The notes beneath the pieces are model-generated. The model saw nothing but the letters and a program-made list of their open reading frames with translations. It had not been told where the DNA came from and did no database searches. The position numbers were made by a program, and so were the translations under genes. Of a DNA stretch of 64,000 nt, positions 1 to 8,596 are shown piece by piece (positions within the stretch are counted from its first letter, which is position 1; each line of letters opens with the position of its first letter). The DNA comes from Oscillospiraceae bacterium (lineage in GTDB: Bacteria; Bacillota; Clostridia; Saccharofermentanales; Saccharofermentanaceae), in the NCBI GenBank assembly GCA_900176545.1, contig FWXP01000008.1:55288-119287 (forward strand). Direction: 5' to 3'.

Positions 1-537
1 TCTGAGCAACTTGTGAGAAATTGCGCGCCTACTTTGGCGGGTATAAAGACAGGAAGTCTCTATACGTATCATTTCCGTACCGATGAGGATATAAGGAAGG
101 ATATTGCGAGATTTAACCGGCTCATGAATAAGAAGGGTCTTAGGATGATCCCCGTCAAGTTGTGCGAGTCTTATGCGCTGATGTATCTGTATCGTCCCGA
201 TATGTTAAATGAAGATCTTAATGATCCGCTTGCCAGAGAGATATTAAGTCGTTACGGCTATTCTCTTAAGGGATCTGACAGATGTGTCGTTGATCTCGTT
301 AACAGATTGAAGGGGAACTCTTTTCCTCATGAGATCGGATTATTCCTCGGTTATCCTCCGTCTGATGTTCTCGGATTCATCGAAGATCCCAACAGCGGTT
401 TCTGCGATGTAGGTTACTGGAAAGTATATTCGAATGTCGAAGGCGCAAGAAGAGCATTTCGAAGATACAGGAGATGCACGGAAGAATACGGACGCATGCT
501 AAGGTCGGGCAGAACACTCGAGCAACTTGTTGTGTGA
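1..537 (+). CDS. DUF3793 family protein, 5' end cut by window
   Basis: The reading frame is open from base 1 (S-E-Q-L-V-R-N-C-A-P-T-L-A-G), so the true start lies just outside the window; the GTG at 13 is internal to the conserved opening. The NCAPTLAGIKTGSLY opening, a central CESYALMYLYRP stretch, and HEIGLFLGYPPSDVLGFI followed by WKVYSN match the DUF3793 family as I know it. The molecular function of that family is unknown. It commonly sits next to a flavodoxin gene in Clostridia, and here the flavodoxin follows after 33 bp. A role near iron or redox physiology is only inferred from this neighbourhood. No membrane segment or signal peptide is visible, so it is probably cytosolic. Confidence 0.8.
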   Translation, partial: SEQLVRNCAPTLAGIKTGSLYTYHFRTDEDIRKDIARFNRLMNKKGLRMIPVKLCESYALMYLYRPDMLNEDLNDPLAREILSRYGYSLKGSDRCVVDLVNRLKGNSFPHEIGLFLGYPPSDVLGFIEDPNSGFCDVGYWKVYSNVEGARRAFRRYRRCTEEYGRMLRSGRTLEQLVV

Positions 538-570
538 GTGCTGTTAATAACATAAAGTGAGGTTATCTAT

Positions 571-993
571 ATGAGTAAAGTAGCTGTTGTATATTGGAGC
601 GGAACAGGTAATACCGAGGCTATGGCAAAGGCTGTAGAAGAAGGTATTAGGGAGAAGGGTGCAGAGGTATCCGTGTTCGGTCCTTCAGAGTTCGATGCTT
701 CCAAGGTGGATGAATTCGATGCGATTGCTTTCGGCTGTCCTGCAATGGGTGCGGAAGTATTAGAGGAGACAGAGTTCGATCCCATGTTCACTGCTGTTGA
801 ATCTTCCCTTTCGGGTAAGAAGATCGCCATCTTCGGTTCCTACGGATGGGGCGACGGCGAGTGGATGAGAGAGTGGGAGACAAGATGCAATAATGCAGGT
901 GCAGTATTTGCAGTTGAGCCTCTTATGGTAAATGAAGCTCCGGACGATGACGGAATAGCTTCCTGCAAGGCACTTGGTGCCTCGCTGGTATGA
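571..993 (+). CDS. Flavodoxin
   Basis: Short-chain flavodoxin of 140 residues, an FMN-binding one-electron carrier of the cytosol. The N-terminal phosphate-binding loop [10 protein letters not shown] (about residues 10-19) is intact. The later [11 protein letters not shown] segment fits the loop that contacts the isoalloxazine ring. A GAGGT ribosome site lies 8-12 bp before the ATG. It follows the DUF3793 gene, and its stop codon overlaps the ribosome site of the phosphoglycerate mutase gene, so the genes are probably cotranscribed. Flavodoxins often replace ferredoxin under iron limitation. That is family knowledge; no iron box was seen in front of this gene. Confidence 0.92.
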   Translation: MSKVAVVYWSGTGNTEAMAKAVEEGIREKGAEVSVFGPSEFDASKVDEFDAIAFGCPAMGAEVLEETEFDPMFTAVESSLSGKKIAIFGSYGWGDGEWMREWETRCNNAGAVFAVEPLMVNEAPDDDGIASCKALGASLV

Positions 994-1003
994 GGTGATA
1001 CCC

Positions 1004-1750
1004 ATGATGAAACTGGTACTTATAAGACACGGCGAGAGTGAGTGGAACAAGCTCAATCTCTTCACAGGCTGGATGGATGTAGACCTTAGCGATAAGGGCA
1101 GAGAAGAAGCAAAGAATGCAGGTCAGACATTAAAGGCTGAAGGCTATGATTTCGATGTCTGCTACACTTCTTACCTCAAGAGAGCCATCCATACCCTGAA
1201 TATAACATTGGACGAGATGGACAGGGCATGGCTTCCCGTAATCAAGTCCTGGAAATTGAACGAACGCCACTACGGTGCGCTTCAGGGACTTAATAAGTCC
1301 GAGACAGCGGAGAAATACGGAGAGGATCAGGTCAAGGTCTGGAGAAGATCATTTGACGTCAAGCCCCCGGAGCTTTCCGATGACGATGACAGGAGTGCTA
1401 CTAAGCAGGCTATGTACAGAGATGTAGACAGAAGCCTTCTTCCCAAGAACGAAAGCCTCGAGACTACTATTGAGCGAGTAGTACCTTTCTTTGAAGAGAC
1501 GATCAAAGAAGATATGAAGGCCGGTAAGAGAGTCATCATCGCGGCTCACGGCAATTCCCTTCGAGCACTCGTTAAATACTTCGACAATATGTCTTCCGAT
1601 GAGATCATCGGTGTCAATATCCCTACTGCCGTTCCTCTGGTATATGAATTCGACGATGACTTCAAGGTCATAAAGCACTATTACCTCGGTGATCAGGAAG
1701 CACTTAAGGCCAAGATGGAAGCCGTTGCCAACCAGGGCAAGGCTAAGTGA
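1004..1750 (+). CDS. gpmA: 2,3-bisphosphoglycerate-dependent phosphoglycerate mutase
   Basis: Cytosolic glycolytic enzyme interconverting 3- and 2-phosphoglycerate through a phosphohistidine. The RHGESEWN motif at residues 8-15 carries the catalytic His. [14 protein letters not shown] and the late [10 protein letters not shown] (second His) are both present. The 248-residue length is normal for dPGM. The start was placed at the ATG at 1004 because GAGGTG lies 6 bp upstream; the adjacent ATG at 1007 is equally possible, and longer frames lack a ribosome site. It precedes xylose isomerase by 19 bp, so it appears to be part of a sugar-catabolic transcription unit. Confidence 0.93.
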   Translation: MMKLVLIRHGESEWNKLNLFTGWMDVDLSDKGREEAKNAGQTLKAEGYDFDVCYTSYLKRAIHTLNITLDEMDRAWLPVIKSWKLNERHYGALQGLNKSETAEKYGEDQVKVWRRSFDVKPPELSDDDDRSATKQAMYRDVDRSLLPKNESLETTIERVVPFFEETIKEDMKAGKRVIIAAHGNSLRALVKYFDNMSSDEIIGVNIPTAVPLVYEFDDDFKVIKHYYLGDQEALKAKMEAVANQGKAK

Positions 1751-1769
1751 TATCAAGGAGGTATCTGAT

Positions 1770-3095
1770 ATGGAAGAGATATTTAAGGGAATACCCGAGA
1801 TAAAGTACGAAGGACCTTCAAGTAAGAATCCTTTCGCATTCAAGTACTACGACCCCGACAGGATCGTCATGGGTAAGAAGATGAGCGAGCATCTTCCTTT
1901 CTCCATGGCGTGGTGGCATAATCTCTGCGCTAACGGCGTGGATATGTTCGGAAGAGGTACTATCGATAAGAGATTCGGTGCAGCTTCTGAAGGTACGATG
2001 GAGCATGCCAAGGCTAAGGTAGACGCAGGTGTCGAGTTCATGAAGAAGCTCGGCATCAAGTACTACTGTTTACACGATGTAGATATCGTTCCTGAAGCTG
2101 ATGATATCAATGAGACTAACAGAAGACTTGATGAGATCACCGACTATATTCTTGAGAAGACCAAGGGAACGGACATCAAGCTCCTCTGGGGTACAGCCAA
2201 TATGTTCTCTAACCCCAGGTTCATGAACGGTGCGGGAAGCACTAACGATCTTGATGTATACTGCTTTGCCGCAGCTCAGGTCAAGAAAGCTCTGGAGCTT
2301 ACTGTAAAGCTCGGCGGAAGAGGTTATGTCTTCTGGGGCGGAAGAGAAGGATACGAGACCCTTCTTAATACTAAGGTGAAGTTCGAGCAGGAGAATATCG
2401 CAAGCCTCATGAAGATGGCAAGGGACTACGGAAGGAAGATCGGATTTACCGGTACGTTCCTTATCGAGCCCAAGCCCAAGGAGCCCATGAAGCACCAGTA
2501 TGATTACGATGCCGCTACGGCTATCGGTTTCCTTCGCGAGTATGGTCTTGATAAGGACTTCAAGATGAATATCGAAGCCAACCATGCTACTCTTGCAGGA
2601 CATACATTCCAGCACGAGCTTCGTATCAGCCGCATCAACGGTATGCTCGGATCCATCGATGCCAACCAGGGTGACATCATGCTCGGCTGGGATACCGACT
2701 GCTTCCCCAGCAACGTCTACGATACGACACTTGCGATGTACGAGATCTTAAAGAACGACGGTCTTCCCGTAGGTATCAACTTCGATTCCAAGAACAGAAG
2801 ACCCAGCAATACATATGAAGATATGTTCCACGCTTTCATATTGGGTATGGATTCCTTCGCATACGGCCTTCTTAAGGCAGCGGAGATGATCGAGGACGGA
2901 AGGCTCGAGAAGAATATCGAAGAGAGATATTCCTCATTCGAGTCCGAACTCGGCAAGAAGGTAAGAAGCGGCAACGCTACTCTTGAAGAACTTGCATCTA
3001 AGGCAGCAGAGCTCAAGGCTCCCGCCGTTCCCGTATCAGGTAAGCAGGAATACCTTGAAGGAGTCCTTAATAACATCATCCTATCGAATAACTGA
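1770..3095 (+). CDS. xylA: Xylose isomerase
   Basis: Converts D-xylose to D-xylulose, the entry step for the sugar released by xylanases such as the GH10 enzyme of this window. The 441 residues match the class II (group II) enzymes. Visible signatures are the catalytic His in YCLHDVD (about residue 102), WGGREGYETLLNT, the metal-binding EPKPKEP, the NHATLAGHTFQHEL stretch, GSIDANQGD and GWDTD. The conserved Gln that usually follows GWDTD is Cys here. An AAGGAGGT site sits 7 bp before the ATG at 1770. It is followed by an intrinsic terminator at 3124-3159, which closes the first operon. Confidence 0.96.
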   Translation: MEEIFKGIPEIKYEGPSSKNPFAFKYYDPDRIVMGKKMSEHLPFSMAWWHNLCANGVDMFGRGTIDKRFGAASEGTMEHAKAKVDAGVEFMKKLGIKYYCLHDVDIVPEADDINETNRRLDEITDYILEKTKGTDIKLLWGTANMFSNPRFMNGAGSTNDLDVYCFAAAQVKKALELTVKLGGRGYVFWGGREGYETLLNTKVKFEQENIASLMKMARDYGRKIGFTGTFLIEPKPKEPMKHQYDYDAATAIGFLREYGLDKDFKMNIEANHATLAGHTFQHELRISRINGMLGSIDANQGDIMLGWDTDCFPSNVYDTTLAMYEILKNDGLPVGINFDSKNRRPSNTYEDMFHAFILGMDSFAYGLLKAAEMIEDGRLEKNIEERYSSFESELGKKVRSGNATLEELASKAAELKAPAVPVSGKQEYLEGVLNNIILSNN

Positions 3096-3123
3096 CCTCT
3101 GGTTTTGATGCTCATAGTGTTGG

Positions 3124-3159
3124 CGATATCCCTCGGATCCGTCCGGGGGATATCGTTTT
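3124..3159 (+). terminator. Intrinsic terminator after xylA
   Basis: A 9-bp perfect stem (CGATATCCC at 3124-3132 with GGGATATCG at 3147-3155) is followed by TTTT. It ends the gpmA-xylA transcription unit before the ABC transporter promoter. Confidence 0.75.
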
Positions 3160-3177
3160 GTCGTATTGTTAACAATA

Positions 3178-3193
3178 GTTAGCTGTTGATAAC
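3178..3193. promoter_or_regulatory. Possible upstream iron (DtxR-type) box
   Basis: GTTAGCTGTTGATAAC differs by one base in the arms from the GTTAGC-N4-GCTAAC motif that recurs through the metal-uptake genes of this window. It lies about 35 bp upstream of the promoter of the ABC operon at 3294, so it is an auxiliary site at best. Confidence 0.4.
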
Positions 3194-3203
3194 TACTATT
3201 TGG

Positions 3204-3281
3204 AACACATGCACAAACGCTCATGTGTTGTGAGTTATCGCATGCTAACCTATAATTACATATGAACAACAATTCATATGT
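3204..3281 (+). promoter_or_regulatory. Promoter with internal iron box between two 24-bp palindromes
   Basis: A -35 TTGTGA (3228-3233), a 17-bp spacer and a -10 TATAAT (3251-3256) form a good sigma-A promoter. The spacer is filled by GTTATCGCATGCTAAC (3234-3249), one base from the iron-box arms. Two palindromes of identical 24-bp design, ACAYATG-N10-CATRTGT, lie at 3205-3228 and 3258-3281, touching the -35 and covering the start-site region. Their centres are 53 bp apart, close to five helical turns. A second, unidentified dimeric regulator is inferred from this pair. Confidence 0.7.
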
Positions 3282-3293
3282 TGAGGTGAGAGT

Positions 3294-4004
3294 ATGTCTG
3301 AAGAAACATTTTTGACAGTAAGTAATGTGTGTAAGGCTTACGGTGAAGGTGACAGCCGCCAGGAAGTACTTCGCGGCATGGACTTTACCGTGGCAAAAGG
3401 TGAGTTCTGCGTTCTTCTCGGTCCGTCAGGATCCGGTAAGTCTACGCTCCTTAATATCATCGGCGGTATCGACAGTGCGGATGACGGCTATATTGCCATC
3501 GCGGGAGATAAGCTTCGCGATATGGATGAGAAGGCGCTTACCAGATACAGGAGAAAGCATCTGGGATATGTATTCCAGCTCTATAACCTTATCCCTAATC
3601 TTAATGTAAAAGAGAATATCGAAGTCGGTGCATACCTGTCCGATGATCCTCTGGATATAGATGAGCTCCTTAATACCTTAGGACTCTGGGATCACAGATA
3701 TAAGCTTCCCAATCAGCTGTCCGGCGGTCAGCAGCAGAGGACTTCCATCGGAAGAGCCATCGTTAAGAATCCCGATATCCTTCTTTGTGACGAGCCTACG
3801 GGAGCACTTGATTACAACACTTCCAAGGAGATATTAAAGCTCATAGAAGATGTTAATCAGAAGTACGGCAATACGGTGATCATGGTAACTCATAACAATG
3901 CCATCCAGGATATGGCCGATCACACGATCAAGCTGCGTGACGGTAAGGTACGTAAGAATATCATCAATGAGAATAAGATAAGCGCAATGGAGCTTGACTG
4001 GTAA
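3294..4004 (+). CDS. ABC transporter ATP-binding protein (LolD/MacB type)
   Basis: Cytosolic ATPase subunit of 236 residues that powers the permease encoded 11 bp downstream. Walker A GPSGSGKST is at about residues 43-51. The Q-loop lies in FQLYNLIPNL, the signature is LSGGQQQR, Walker B plus catalytic Glu is ILLCDEPTGALD, and the switch His is in VTHN. All catalytic residues are intact. The short form paired with a large FtsX-type permease is typical of Firmicute exporters of peptides or lipoproteins and of antimicrobial-resistance modules; the substrate cannot be read here. GAGGTGAG precedes the ATG. The promoter carries an iron-box-like site and two palindromes. Confidence 0.92.
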   Translation: MSEETFLTVSNVCKAYGEGDSRQEVLRGMDFTVAKGEFCVLLGPSGSGKSTLLNIIGGIDSADDGYIAIAGDKLRDMDEKALTRYRRKHLGYVFQLYNLIPNLNVKENIEVGAYLSDDPLDIDELLNTLGLWDHRYKLPNQLSGGQQQRTSIGRAIVKNPDILLCDEPTGALDYNTSKEILKLIEDVNQKYGNTVIMVTHNNAIQDMADHTIKLRDGKVRKNIINENKISAMELDW

Positions 4005-4015
4005 GGAGAAAGGAT

Positions 4016-6631
4016 ATGAGAAATCCTCTTGGTAAAAGGCTCCCCAGGGAGCTTAAGAAAGACTTTAAGAAGTATGCCGTTCTCCTTATCCTGATGATAT
4101 TCATGATCGGTATCGCTTCCGGAATATATGTAGGTAATGACAGCATGATGGCTGCCATAGATGAATCATATGAACTCTATAACATAGAAGACGGACATTT
4201 TGAGCTTAAGGAGGAAGCTACGGAAGACTTACTCGCCAGTATGCCCGATAACATTGATATCTATGAGCAGTTCTATTATGACGTAGTAGAAGATATAGAC
4301 CGTGACGGCAATGATGATGCGACGGTAAGATTATTCAGGATAAGGACGGATATCAACAGAGCATGCGTTAATGAGGGCAGGCTTCCCGAAGCTGAAGGCG
4401 AGATCGCCATCGACAGGATGCATGCTTCTAATAACGACATCAGGATAGGCGATATGATAAGCTGCGGCGGATCCGACTACGAAGTAGTAGGTCTTATCGC
4501 ATTGTCCGACTACAGTACGCTCTTTAAGAAGAATTCCGACATGATGTTCAATGCGGTGGACTTCGATGTAGCTCTTGTAACTGATGAAGATTTTGATACG
4601 GTAGACGGCACATTGATCTATCAATATGCATATGATTTCAGAACGGCACCCGAGTCTGAAGCGCAGGAGAAAGAATGGTCCGATGATCTTGTGGAGCGTA
4701 TTGCCGTGATAGCGGCTACGGGCGGATATACATCAGATAAGGATGAGGCAGAGGAGCTTGCGGATAATGTCGACGAGTGGACAGCCTATCTTGAAGATAT
4801 AGAGGCACAAAGCGATGAACTTGAAGCAAGAGGCGAGGAGCTTGAAGGGAGGCAGGCGGCACTTGAGGAGCACTATGACCTTGTAATGGCAGGTGATCCC
4901 GAGTGGACGGCGGAAGCGCAGTCTCTGCAGGATGATGCGGAAGCTCTGCAGGCAGACGTTGACGCTCTTGCCGCCGAGCAGGATCAGATAGACAGCGTCA
5001 TAGATTCTCTTGAAGCATTAGAAGAATACGATGACGATACTAACGAACTTACCGATTTTGTCCCGGAGTATGCCAACCAGGCTATTCACTTCGCACCTGA
5101 CGACATGGGATCGGATAAGTCCATGATGAGCGTATTGTCATATGTCTTTATCGGCGTTCTCGCTTTCGTATTTGCGATAACAACTTCCAATACGATAGTC
5201 AATGAAGCAGCCGTTATCGGTACATTAAGATCCACGGGATATACCAGAGGGGAGCTTTTGCGTCACTATATGATGCTTCCCATAACCGTTACACTGCTCT
5301 CTGCGGTATTCGGCAATATCTTGGGATATACATGCTTTAAGAATGTCGCAGTCAGCATGTACTATAACTCCTACAGCCTTATGACATATAAGACTATCTG
5401 GAATGCAGATGCATTTATAGAGACTACGGTGATACCTCTTATCCTTATGACTGTCGTTAACTTTATAGTTATCTACAGTAAGCTTCGCTTATCGCCTTTG
5501 AAGTTCCTTCGAAGAGACTTAAGCACATCCAAGCGTAAGAAAGCCATGCGCCTTCCTTCAATAAGCTTCATGGGAAGATTCAGATTAAGGATCCTTCTTA
5601 ATAATCTCGGAGGATATATCGTACTTCTGTTCGGCATCGCATTCGTAATGCTCCTTCTCGCATTCGCTATTGGTCTTCCCGAGACTTTGGATCACTATAA
5701 GTCACAGCTTTCAGATAATATGATCTCGCCATATCAGTATATCCTTAAGGACTATAAGGATGAGGATGATCAGTATATAACGACATCCGATGATTCCGCA
5801 GAGCGTTTCTCCGTGACGAACCTTGTGACGATCGACGGAGTATATGTAGGAGAAGATATATCGGTATACGGATTTATCGATGACAGTACTTATGTATCAC
5901 TTCCTTCAGAGATGGCCGACGATGAGGTATATATCTCGAGACCTTATGCGGATAAGTTCTCCCTTGATGCGGGTGACACCATCACGTTAAAGGAGCGTTA
6001 TACCGATAAGACCTATACATTTAAGATCACCGGTATCGATGAATATAACGGTGCCCTCACGGTGTTCATGAAGAATGATTCCTTCAATAAGACGTTCGGC
6101 AATGACGAGGATTCCTACAGCGGTTTCCTTGCCCGCAATACTATTGATGACCTGGATCAGGATCATGTATATACAGTCGTTACAAGAGAAGACGTAATGA
6201 GCCTTGCGACACAGCTCGATCACTCCATGGGAAGCATGGCGGATTACCTTGCAGGTGTCTGCATGATAATGGCGGTCCTTATAATGTATCTTCTTACGAA
6301 GATAATAATCGAGAAGAATGCCGGTTCCATATCCATGGTCAAGGTATTGGGCTACGAGAACCGTGAGATCAACAGCCTCTATATACTTCTGACATCGATA
6401 GTGGTCGTGGTATTTGCATTCCTTACTTCGTACTTAAGCGTCGCCGGCTTGAAGCTTGCCTTTGCCGTGATGATGTATTCCATGAGCGGATGGTTCGATG
6501 CTTATATAAGCCCCTTGGGTATGGTAAAGGGCGTAGCGATACTTCTTGCGGCATATGCCGTAGTCGCCTTCTTTGACATGATCAGGATCAAGAGGATACC
6601 TCTTACGGATGCCCTTAAGAATGTAGAGTGA
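4016..6631 (+). CDS. FtsX-like ABC transporter permease with coiled-coil extracellular domain
   Basis: Permease of 871 residues. A first membrane helix lies near residues 20-40, followed by a large extracytoplasmic region. At about residues 240-335 that region contains a Glu/Asp/Gln-rich heptad stretch, most likely a long coiled-coil stalk. Three membrane helices follow near 370-490 (first FtsX domain). A second extracytoplasmic section leads to a C-terminal FtsX domain with helices near 745-865. This resembles the large permeases with two FtsX modules that pair with MacB-type ATPases. It starts 11 bp after the ATPase gene behind AAGGAGAAAGG, so the two are one operon. The substrate is unknown. 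Confidence 0.85.
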   Translation: MRNPLGKRLPRELKKDFKKYAVLLILMIFMIGIASGIYVGNDSMMAAIDESYELYNIEDGHFELKEEATEDLLASMPDNIDIYEQFYYDVVEDIDRDGNDDATVRLFRIRTDINRACVNEGRLPEAEGEIAIDRMHASNNDIRIGDMISCGGSDYEVVGLIALSDYSTLFKKNSDMMFNAVDFDVALVTDEDFDTVDGTLIYQYAYDFRTAPESEAQEKEWSDDLVERIAVIAATGGYTSDKDEAEELADNVDEWTAYLEDIEAQSDELEARGEELEGRQAALEEHYDLVMAGDPEWTAEAQSLQDDAEALQADVDALAAEQDQIDSVIDSLEALEEYDDDTNELTDFVPEYANQAIHFAPDDMGSDKSMMSVLSYVFIGVLAFVFAITTSNTIVNEAAVIGTLRSTGYTRGELLRHYMMLPITVTLLSAVFGNILGYTCFKNVAVSMYYNSYSLMTYKTIWNADAFIETTVIPLILMTVVNFIVIYSKLRLSPLKFLRRDLSTSKRKKAMRLPSISFMGRFRLRILLNNLGGYIVLLFGIAFVMLLLAFAIGLPETLDHYKSQLSDNMISPYQYILKDYKDEDDQYITTSDDSAERFSVTNLVTIDGVYVGEDISVYGFIDDSTYVSLPSEMADDEVYISRPYADKFSLDAGDTITLKERYTDKTYTFKITGIDEYNGALTVFMKNDSFNKTFGNDEDSYSGFLARNTIDDLDQDHVYTVVTREDVMSLATQLDHSMGSMADYLAGVCMIMAVLIMYLLTKIIIEKNAGSISMVKVLGYENREINSLYILLTSIVVVVFAFLTSYLSVAGLKLAFAVMMYSMSGWFDAYISPLGMVKGVAILLAAYAVVAFFDMIRIKRIPLTDALKNVE

Positions 6632-6658
6632 CATTTATTCCACATATATAAATGCATA

Positions 6659-6697
6659 GAAATGCTCCTTATCGCTTATAACGGTAAGGAGCATTTC
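6659..6697. terminator. Hairpin between convergent genes
   Basis: A 13-bp perfect inverted repeat (6659-6671 with 6685-6697) lies between the convergent permease gene and pyrD. It lacks a clear T-run on either side, so it may be a factor-assisted or bidirectional terminator. Confidence 0.5.
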
Positions 6698-6717
6698 AAC
6701 GTTTATGCGGAGGGTGC

Positions 6718-7623
6718 TTACCAGGGCTCTACGGCGCCGATAAGCTCGTTGATGTCTTTTACACCGTGGTCGTCACACCACTGATCTATCTCGTTTATTA
6801 TCTTTATGGGTGCGTAAGGATCCTTAAAGATCGCACATCCCACCTCTACGCAGGAAGCGCCTGCCATTATCATCTGAAGAGCGTCTTCACTGGAAGATAT
6901 ACCGCCTATTCCGAGGACCGGGATATCGACCGCATTTGCTGCTTCCCATACCATTCGAAGCGCGATAGGGAAGATGGCTGCACCCGAGAATCCGCCGTGG
7001 TTATTACGAAGGAAGGGACGTCTCGTGTTGATGTCTATCTTCATGCCGGAGATGGCATTTATGAGGGATACCGCATCCGCTCCGCCTGCCTCTGCAGCCT
7101 TGGCTATCTCGCCGATATTTCCTACATTAGGGGAGAGCTTAACCGTAAGAGGTTTCTTTGTTCTCTCGCGCACTGCTCTTGTGATCATCTCGGTCGAAGA
7201 ACAGGAGACACCATAGGGTTCACCGCTTAAGTTAGGACATGAGATATTGAGCTCTATTATTGGAGCATCGGTCTGCTCGAGCTTGTCGATTATCTGAAGA
7301 TATTCCTCCTTATCCGATGCAGCCACATTCGTTAAGATATTGGTATTCTTCGTAAGAAGGTTAGGAAGCTCGTTCTCTATATAGTAGTCGATACCGGGAT
7401 TCTGAAGACCTACGGAGAATAAAAGTCCGCTGGGAGTCTCAGTGATCCTCTTGCCTTCGCTTCCGTTACGCTTATGTAAAGTGGTGCCCTTTGTTGCCAT
7501 TCCGCCCAGGGCTTCCAGCGGGAAGAACTCCTCATATTCCCTTCCGTATCCGAATACGCCGGAAGACATTATGACGGGATTTTTAAAGTCATGTCCCAGT
7601 ATATTTACATTAAGATCAGCCAT
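6718..7623 (-). CDS. pyrD: Dihydroorotate dehydrogenase B, catalytic subunit
   Basis: Class 1B dihydroorotate dehydrogenase (301 residues) of pyrimidine synthesis, oxidising dihydroorotate to orotate with FMN. NPVIMSSGVFGYG, GLQNPGIDYY, the NISCPN loop with the catalytic Cys, VKLSPN, and a C-terminal phosphate-binding GIGGISSSEDALQMIMAGA are all visible. The start was set at the ATG at 7623, which has GAGGTGG 7 bp upstream and lies just before the pyrK stop. PyrK, encoded immediately upstream, supplies FAD and an iron-sulphur centre so that NAD can be the electron acceptor. Confidence 0.95.
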   Translation of the reverse strand: MADLNVNILGHDFKNPVIMSSGVFGYGREYEEFFPLEALGGMATKGTTLHKRNGSEGKRITETPSGLLFSVGLQNPGIDYYIENELPNLLTKNTNILTNVAASDKEEYLQIIDKLEQTDAPIIELNISCPNLSGEPYGVSCSSTEMITRAVRERTKKPLTVKLSPNVGNIGEIAKAAEAGGADAVSLINAISGMKIDINTRRPFLRNNHGGFSGAAIFPIALRMVWEAANAVDIPVLGIGGISSSEDALQMIMAGASCVEVGCAIFKDPYAPIKIINEIDQWCDDHGVKDINELIGAVEPW

Positions 7624-8410
7624 TCCATTCCACCTCTCTTGCATCGAATACGGGACCGTTCTTGCAGACGTGCCTGAAGTCGATACCGTGTTCCGTCTTT
7701 ATCTTGCAGGTGCATACGAGGCAGGCGCCTATACCGCATCCCATATGCTGTTCCATGGAGACTTCACAGGGAGTGTCGTAGCGCTCCGTTACCTGCGCTA
7801 CCGCCTTTAACATCGGGATGGGACCGCAGGCATATACCATGTCGAAATGCTCTTTCTTAAGGAGTTCCTCCAAAGGCATCGTAACGAATCCTTTTATACC
7901 TTCGCTTCCGTCTTCGGTACAGACATAAGTATTCGGCGTGTATCTTTTGAATTCATCCTGAAGTATCACCATGGTCTTATCCCTGAAGCCCGATATCACA
8001 TGCGCGTTCTCGCCGTAATATGAAGCCATTGCTGCCATGGGAGGGGTGCCGATACCGCCTCCTATGAGGATCACTTTCTTATCCTTACCAAGGAGCGTAA
8101 AGCCGTTGCCGAGAGGTCCTACGATATCTATCGTATTGCCCACATTAAGGCATGACAGATCCTTTGTGCCCGTGCCCTTTACGGCGAAGATGATCCTTAT
8201 CGTATGAGCTTCCCTGTCGATGGAGCTGATGGATATGGGTCTTCTCAGTGAGTGCCCGGGAAGGGCGATGTGAACGAATTGTCCGGGAACGGCTAGTGAA
8301 GATATCTCGTGACAGCATATGGTCAGTGAGAATATATCCCTGGAGAGATTCTCCTTGCCGATTATCGGATAAAAACCTTGCGTGTATTTCATCTCTATTC
8401 TCTCTTTCAT
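7616..8410 (-). CDS. pyrK: Dihydroorotate dehydrogenase electron transfer subunit
   Basis: PyrK (264 residues) carries electrons from PyrD to NAD. The N-terminal FAD-binding part contains LRRPISISS. The nucleotide-binding part contains GGGIGTPPMAAMASYY and VYACGP. The C-terminus has the [2Fe-2S] ligand set CGIGACLVCTC plus a later Cys in FRHVC. It overlaps the start of pyrD by 8 bp, so the pair is translationally coupled. A start at 8410 has GGAG upstream; an in-frame ATG at 8392 is an alternative. TATAAT on the minus strand at 8431-8426 is a likely -10. Confidence 0.94.
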   Translation of the reverse strand: MKERIEMKYTQGFYPIIGKENLSRDIFSLTICCHEISSLAVPGQFVHIALPGHSLRRPISISSIDREAHTIRIIFAVKGTGTKDLSCLNVGNTIDIVGPLGNGFTLLGKDKKVILIGGGIGTPPMAAMASYYGENAHVISGFRDKTMVILQDEFKRYTPNTYVCTEDGSEGIKGFVTMPLEELLKKEHFDMVYACGPIPMLKAVAQVTERYDTPCEVSMEQHMGCGIGACLVCTCKIKTEHGIDFRHVCKNGPVFDAREVEWNG

Positions 8411-8537
8411 TTATCTCCACGGGTAATTATACCCAGCAAGACAGTGGGTTATGGCGGCCGGAGGTGAGCAAAAATACTACCTTTCGATCAAATCTGTTAA
8501 CTTACGGCCGTTTTACGCGCACTTGATTTTCAATTCA

Positions 8538-8553
8538 GTTAGCATATGCTAAC
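8538..8553. promoter_or_regulatory. Iron (DtxR-type) box before the AraC gene
   Basis: GTTAGCATATGCTAAC is a perfect 16-bp palindrome and the best copy of the motif repeated in this region. It overlaps the likely promoter of the AraC regulator gene. A TTGATT lies 9 bp upstream, and TTAGCA/TATCAT is an alternative pairing. Binding here should shut off the regulator when iron is plentiful. Confidence 0.75.
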
Positions 8554-8596
8554 AAATGGTGTTATCATATCTGGGAAAAAGAAGCGGAGGATCGAT

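Noticed and set aside
8460..8596. Start of the AraC regulator at the ATG at 8546
   Set aside because: That codon lies inside the iron-box palindrome and has no ribosome site, whereas the ATG at 8597 has GCGGAGG at good spacing.
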